Assembly (NCBI RefSeq): GCF_964204645.1
Contig: NC_134025.1
Span: 26,814,001-26,878,000, forward strand
DNA: 64,000 bases
Source: Tubulanus polymorphus
Taxonomy: Eukaryota; Nemertea; Palaeonemertea; Tubulaniformes; Tubulanidae
Reading direction: 5' to 3'
Shown here: positions 58,765-64,000 of the stretch, in pieces
Layout: every line of letters begins with the position of its first letter
How positions within the stretch are numbered: position 1 is the first letter of the stretch
Position numbers and translations under genes: made by a program
The notes under the pieces: generated by a model
The model's input: the letters and a program-made list of their open reading frames with translations, nothing else
Database searches by the model: none
What the model was told of the DNA's origin: nothing

Positions 58765-61700
58765 TCATTAAACTCTATGGGGAATGAAAGTTAAATGTGG
58801 ATGATTAGACGGGAATATTATGAATAATCAAAGGGTAAACTTGTCCCAATTTCCGGCCGACATTAGGTGAACACACTTATTCTACGATAACAGGCTTTAC
58901 TTGCCCATCCGATAAAGAGGATTTACTCGCTACATCGACAACGTGTTTCATCAACGAAACATCTCGATGTGGTCGATTGTCGAAATGAAGTTGATGGATA
59001 AACCCCCTCATTCGATGGGAGCAACAGAGCGACCGTATTTCTTTGAGTTGTCAGTTGTTTTATTCTGCTTGTCAGCGCATTCTTCTACAGTTCTAATCTA
59101 CTTGTCAGAACCGAAGTGCAGATATAATAATGTTTGGATTAAGGTCGACGTCCAGTCATTCAACGGCTGATTTTTTTCTTATACGTGTCATCTAACGCAC
59201 AATCCATAATATGAAAGATTTCTTGTGGTTCGGAAAAAATCGACTCGAGGAGCTGGCCATATACCTTCACTCTTATTAGTATTCAAGCGGTGGACGGCTC
59301 TAGCTAATGAAAGCGCATTTGACCATCACAGATGACAGCTAATAATCTATATTTCTTGAGTTGGCTTGTTCGACTTTGATCCGACGAGTAACAACCGTGA
59401 ATTCCATAATCTGATTGAATATCGTTTTGTAGCCAAAATATACAGTAGCGGGTTGCCCGAAATGTATGTAATACTGATACATGAGATATATATGTCGCTG
59501 TGGAGGGGATCCATGCCGTGACACTTGTAGTAAGAACTGTAATTTAGGTAATGAAATGATTTACCAAGCTAATGACAGACGTTTTTTCCGATACTGTCAC
59601 TAGAGCTGTTAGCACGCTAGGCTATCGTTCGCATTTACTTTTCATCGTATTACACCTAATAATGATTGATGAAAATGACTGCGAAATATTGCCTTTGATA
59701 TTGCCACCCACCGTCGTATCTGTGTTTTCTTTATTCGATGACTTGATTAAGGTGTTTACCTTCAAGCTATAAATCGGAAAGCTTCACACATTAAGAATAT
59801 CTTCTTCAAACGTGCGTGGAGCCTTTTCAACTATAGTTTCAGGCGTATCATTTATAGACAGATATCGACTCGTGCGTGAAGCTAAAGTAAATTAACTATA
59901 CGAGAATGAAGTACTGAACAAACATTTACCATTAAGTTTTCTAGTTGATTATATAAGGTGTATCCACTAAAACGTAGTTACAACGAAGGCTTGATGGAGA
60001 CCCTCAATCTTACTTATCGTAATCTTACTCCTCTCATTAATCTATTCCGTGGAACCTTTCCGAAATTACACATGCAGTTTGTCAACATCATTCCAGTCAC
60101 GGTGTACGGTTTTGTTGAAATTGCTCATAAAGCGGCTTCTGAAATCTCGATTGAACGGTTTACGGAGCTGTTGCGCGGGGATTTCTCTGGTTCCTGTGGT
60201 GATCCGGTGTATTTACTTTCAGATAAGTAATCGCAGGCGATTTGGAGACGTTGCTAGTTGCGATAAATACCCGTAATGCCTTCGGAGGATATTTGTGTGT
60301 AACAACCGATGCAAACATTATATCTATCATTACTGAAAAAAATGCCTTTTCCACATTCATCACGCGCTTTCCGTATCTTATCTTGGGAATACGCGAGATC
60401 TGGGAAAATAAGATCTCTCCGAAATCATGCAAATAGAGTTGTGCGTTAGCGCTTGTAAAATCTGTTATCTCGTGAACTCCATGCATTTCATTTTTAAAGT
60501 TGTATCGCTACTTACGCACGAGGGAAACTTTGGCTTACACGAGAATTCAACCCCTTGTAGTTACGTCATACAAACTGAACATATCTTAAAGATAAATTGA
60601 ATTTCTAGGGCATTCTACGCAAGATCATACCCTCCCCCACGAATACAACGTCATTGCTACGATAAACAACAATCGTGGAACATTAATGAAACATCGATGC
60701 GTATAACGGAAATCCGGGTTGGGAGTGAATTCTATTCTGAAAATCGACGACCGCTAAATAATTCCACGACAAAACCAAGTGAACGGTCGCAAAGTAAAGA
60801 TCTATCATCTAACTATTTTCTGCAAGACGACCACATCTTTCTCCCCGAATGCTTCTGCTAATTGGAAACAAAAACATTGTAACACAGTTCCACAGTTGAC
60901 ATAAGATTATTCATTGCAATTATTTTTAATCAACTTGTGGAGCTGGCTCAATAGCCAGTGGTATATTCACGACATATATCTTAGCATTCCTTTTTTGTTA
61001 GCCTATCTAATGGATTAAGACTTCATGTTTAGGTCGATTTAGCGTTACCCTACATCTGTGGAACTGGAGCACCATGTGTAATGGAGACGTGGTCGTCTTG
61101 GTGGTTATCTACTAATGGCTTACTTGGTGACTAGGGGCTTGTTTGTTGCAATGGTCTGGATCAAGCATCCGAAATATCTATAAAAAAACAACGTCATTAT
61201 AACGGATTCTTCTGAATCTAAAGCAATAGAAACGTGCACATTATTTCTATTCCAATGAACTTTTAGTAGCGTTTGCAATTATTTCCAGCTTTGTGACGAA
61301 TCTAACCTTACAGTTAATCATTTGATACCATAGATGAAAACTATTACTATCTGCAGGTTCAATTATTGAAAAGAATGGTTAAATGTTATTGATGGTTGTA
61401 GGGTGTATCTATCTATATAGGGTTAATGGTGAATGGGGAGAAAATCAGATTCAAAATTCGGCTATCTTTGTATTATTAGTTACTATATAAACTAACTGAC
61501 TAAATTAGGAGAAATTAAAAGGTCGAAATAAAATGATTGCCAAAAGTTTTATCCGACTTTTTAGCTTACAATCCAACCACGGCTTATGTTACGATACTTC
61601 GACGATATCCTCGTGGAGTCACTGTTTAGAAGATGATTGCCATTTGCCTTTGAAAGATATATGCTTTAGTAATGATATTGGCTATTTGAGTTGGCTCAAA

Positions 61701-64000
61701 GATGCCAGACCACAAGCATGATCGGTCAAAAGCAATACAGTGTCACGTATATTTAGATATGATAAATTCAGTTATTCGCCAAATCGTGATTTATCATATG
61801 AGACACGAGAAATGATCGCACCTGAAGGGAGTGTGTTAACGAGGAAGTACCCGGTGTCCTGCGTGGTTTGTGACGTCCACGCGATTGAGTTGATGTAATT
61901 GTCAATTCCCCCTAATTAATGTCTATTTGAGGAAAGTTTTGCGCGGCGCGATGGGATTCGGATAGCCTGAATAGTTTCTGATTGTTTTATCGATCACGTC
62001 GACGACAATTTGATTGGTAACCACATATCTGGACAAGCTGCCAATCGGAAACCAACGGTAGACAATAGATCGCGCAGGAACGGCCACGCCCGATAATGAC
62101 TTGAGCTTCTCGATGAAACGAACATGAATCAGACACGAGATCAAGTATGATCACAACAATACGCCCTTCTCAGCTGCTGATGAATTTCATGTCTCATTTT
62201 TGAATATAGGTAAGGGTAAAATGTTTCGATTAAGCGTTTAATCGTTTTTGATGTATGGGCAAATCTATACAAACACTAAAGTGTATTTATTTTCTGTCTG
62301 GCAAAAATAAAGAATGTAAATGTCACAGATGAGATGAGTATTGTTCAATGTTTCTAATGTTTACTCGCATACGTCTGTCAACATAAAAACATCCCCACCC
62401 CCGAGGTAACCCAACTCCCTGAGTGGGAAATAAGACAAACGTTGTGTCTATCTTTACGTATATCACCGTAGGCAATGGAGACACGAAAAATGGAAAGTTA
62501 TCAAAACCCAGGACTCGTAAAATACCCCGAATCATTAAACAGTTAGGTAGTGCATGGTGCCTGAATTTGTGGTTTTTATAACTCAACACCAGAGTGATCG
62601 TATTTTTCAGTCGAATTAGGTGATTGATTGCAACAAAAATAATTCGGTAGCAATAAGTCGCATGGGATCTGACCTTTTAGCAAAGAATCCACACGGAGAG
62701 CAGAATTGATTAATATACGATTTTTTATGCAACGAGAATCCATTTATTCGTGAACCAAAAAGCATGAATTCGGTTTTATTTAGTTTACTTGTCATTCATT
62801 TCAAAAGAGGTTCTTTATTATAGTATTGTTAAATGGATATATTACATCGAGCTGCCTGAAAAATAAAAAAAATATCGGCTATCGCTCGCTCCGGAAATAT
62901 CGAACTGGGCTTTGTGTTCGGTAGAACAGAAAATTGAGTCAAAGGTTTTTCAGACTGAACACTTTTTTCCGGTCCATTTACGGCACCATAGCTAGATAGG
63001 TCGTTGATCACGCTGATCCCTGGACACTAATACGAAATGTAGATCGATTGTCGAAGACTTGATAAATTGTACCACAACCAGAAACTACTCTCTCGGGACA
63101 ACTTTTCGCTGATTACGCATCTTTAGTATCACCCATGAGGGGAAGAATCCTAAAAACTGTCACCAACTTAATGCAAGTAATTGGATTTTGGCGAACAAAA
63201 TTGAGTAAGGGCTTTTCTAATGTCGGGATAACCTCGGCCTGTGTTCACTCTGATTGCTCGAAGGATATTGTTCTCACTGTATTCAACTGACATTCTGTCA
63301 AGGAACAGTATTTACCGGTGACATTTACGGTGTACGGAGGTGTTTCTAGAACGACCAGTCACCAGACCCAGAGGGTAGCTCGATACTTTCGTCCTTGTAG
63401 CACCGTTTACAATGTCTGTATAAACTGAGATGCAACTCCAGCAACCCTCCCTATCTAGCATTTAGGCATTATCCTGCTTGAATCCGAGGGGATAAGAATT
63501 TAGAGAACTATGACGGATGTTTCGATATGATCTTGTACATAGTCCCTATGGTCATGATGTAAATCACGACATATTTCAACCACGGCTATATAGCAAACTG
63601 GGCGAAGTTATTACCATATTTTCAGTAAGAGAAAATATAATCACCGGTTGCTCAATGCGCCAGGGAAGTGAAATTGAGTGGTGCTTGACAATGATGACAT
63701 TCTATAGTCTTTGCGGAGTCTTGATCAGCGTAGAAACGATGAAGATTGCAGAATTCAATTCAATCATGATCCGTGTGACATTTACCGCCTACAACTCAAA
63801 ACGCGCTTAATCTTCTTGAATCTTTTGATCCGGTATATTCTATATTTTCCCATCCTATACATACAGTAATTAGACTTCACTTGATTCTATCAGGTTTTAT
63901 GTGTACGCCTGATGACGGTGGCTGTGGGCGTATTAATTTGACAATCAGATTATCATCCCGCATGACTGTTTATTAGAAACAAAGCTTAAATCTGTTTTAG
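58765..64000. other. Gene-poor 5.2 kb upstream of the channel gene
   Basis: A pyrimidine-rich acceptor (ACTTTCATTCCCCATAG, just above 58778) suggests that a 5' UTR exon of the channel gene lies somewhere here, but it could not be placed. Open frames at 59958-60230 (90 codons) and 63517-63810 (97 codons) have no splice context or family features and are not called. Confidence 0.5.

Noticed and set aside
58738..58769. Alternative first frame starting MNGDDVFRRK in the channel gene
   Set aside because: Joining it to the next exon gives a stop within three codons, while METMSSVAK joins in phase 0.
59958..60230. 90-codon plus-strand frame
   Set aside because: No domain, signal peptide or paired splice sites; overlapping frames of similar length suggest chance.
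63517..63810. 97-codon plus-strand frame
   Set aside because: No recognisable motif or gene context.

Overview
The window looks like nuclear DNA of an invertebrate animal. It is AT-rich, its genes are split by short GT-AG introns, and it encodes motile-cilium, endosomal, mitochondrial and secreted cysteine-rich metazoan proteins. The mix (Ly6/uPAR proteins, an SEA mucin, a beta-microseminoprotein-like protein, natterin/aerolysin-like proteins, a pentameric channel without a Cys-loop) suggests a marine lophotrochozoan such as a mollusc, annelid or brachiopod. I cannot fix the phylum from sequence alone. Exon joins were worked out by hand from splice signals and reading phase; every multi-exon model given as complete stays in frame throughout.

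Layout. 1-1.3 kb: a 191-bp tandem repeat and a strong palindrome. 1.3-4.6 kb: EIF1AD and TOLLIP, both minus. 4.8-7.7 kb: radial spoke head RSPH4A/6A, plus, head-to-head with TOLLIP. 9.5-14.6 kb: RPGR, minus, 19 coding exons, ending in a CTIL prenylation box. 15.3-18.5 kb: a multi-domain cyclic-nucleotide-binding-fold protein, plus, divergent from RPGR, with an OXLD1-like gene nested antisense in its last intron. 18.7-20.9 kb: MRPS35, minus. 21.8-23.2 kb: an SDR16C-type dehydrogenase, plus. 25.9-26.9 kb: a single-exon GPCR, minus. 28.4-34.8 kb: an unrecognised 455-residue protein with a 4.2-kb intron, plus. 35.0-35.8 kb: an unrecognised 266-residue protein, minus.

36-47.3 kb is a cluster of secreted or surface proteins: two head-to-head Ly6/uPAR genes with matching exon lengths, a beta-microseminoprotein-like protein with a Gly-Pro-Gln-Lys repeat tail, two tandem genes joining a duplicated eight-cysteine module to a natterin/aerolysin-type pore-forming domain, and a membrane mucin with an SEA domain. 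50.8-58.8 kb holds a pentameric ligand-gated channel-like gene with a pair of 150-nt duplicated exons (one using a GC donor), no signal peptide, no Cys-loop cysteines and a basic C-terminal tail. The last 5.2 kb, and 47.3-50.8 kb, show no convincing gene.

How genes fit together: RSPH4A and RPGR are ciliary and each sits in a head-to-head pair; an RFX X-box-like site lies next to the RPGR start. The 36-47 kb cluster resembles an epithelial, mucus or defence secretome. The candidates most likely to be undescribed are the eight-cysteine-module/aerolysin architecture and the channel with alternative pre-M1/M1 exons.
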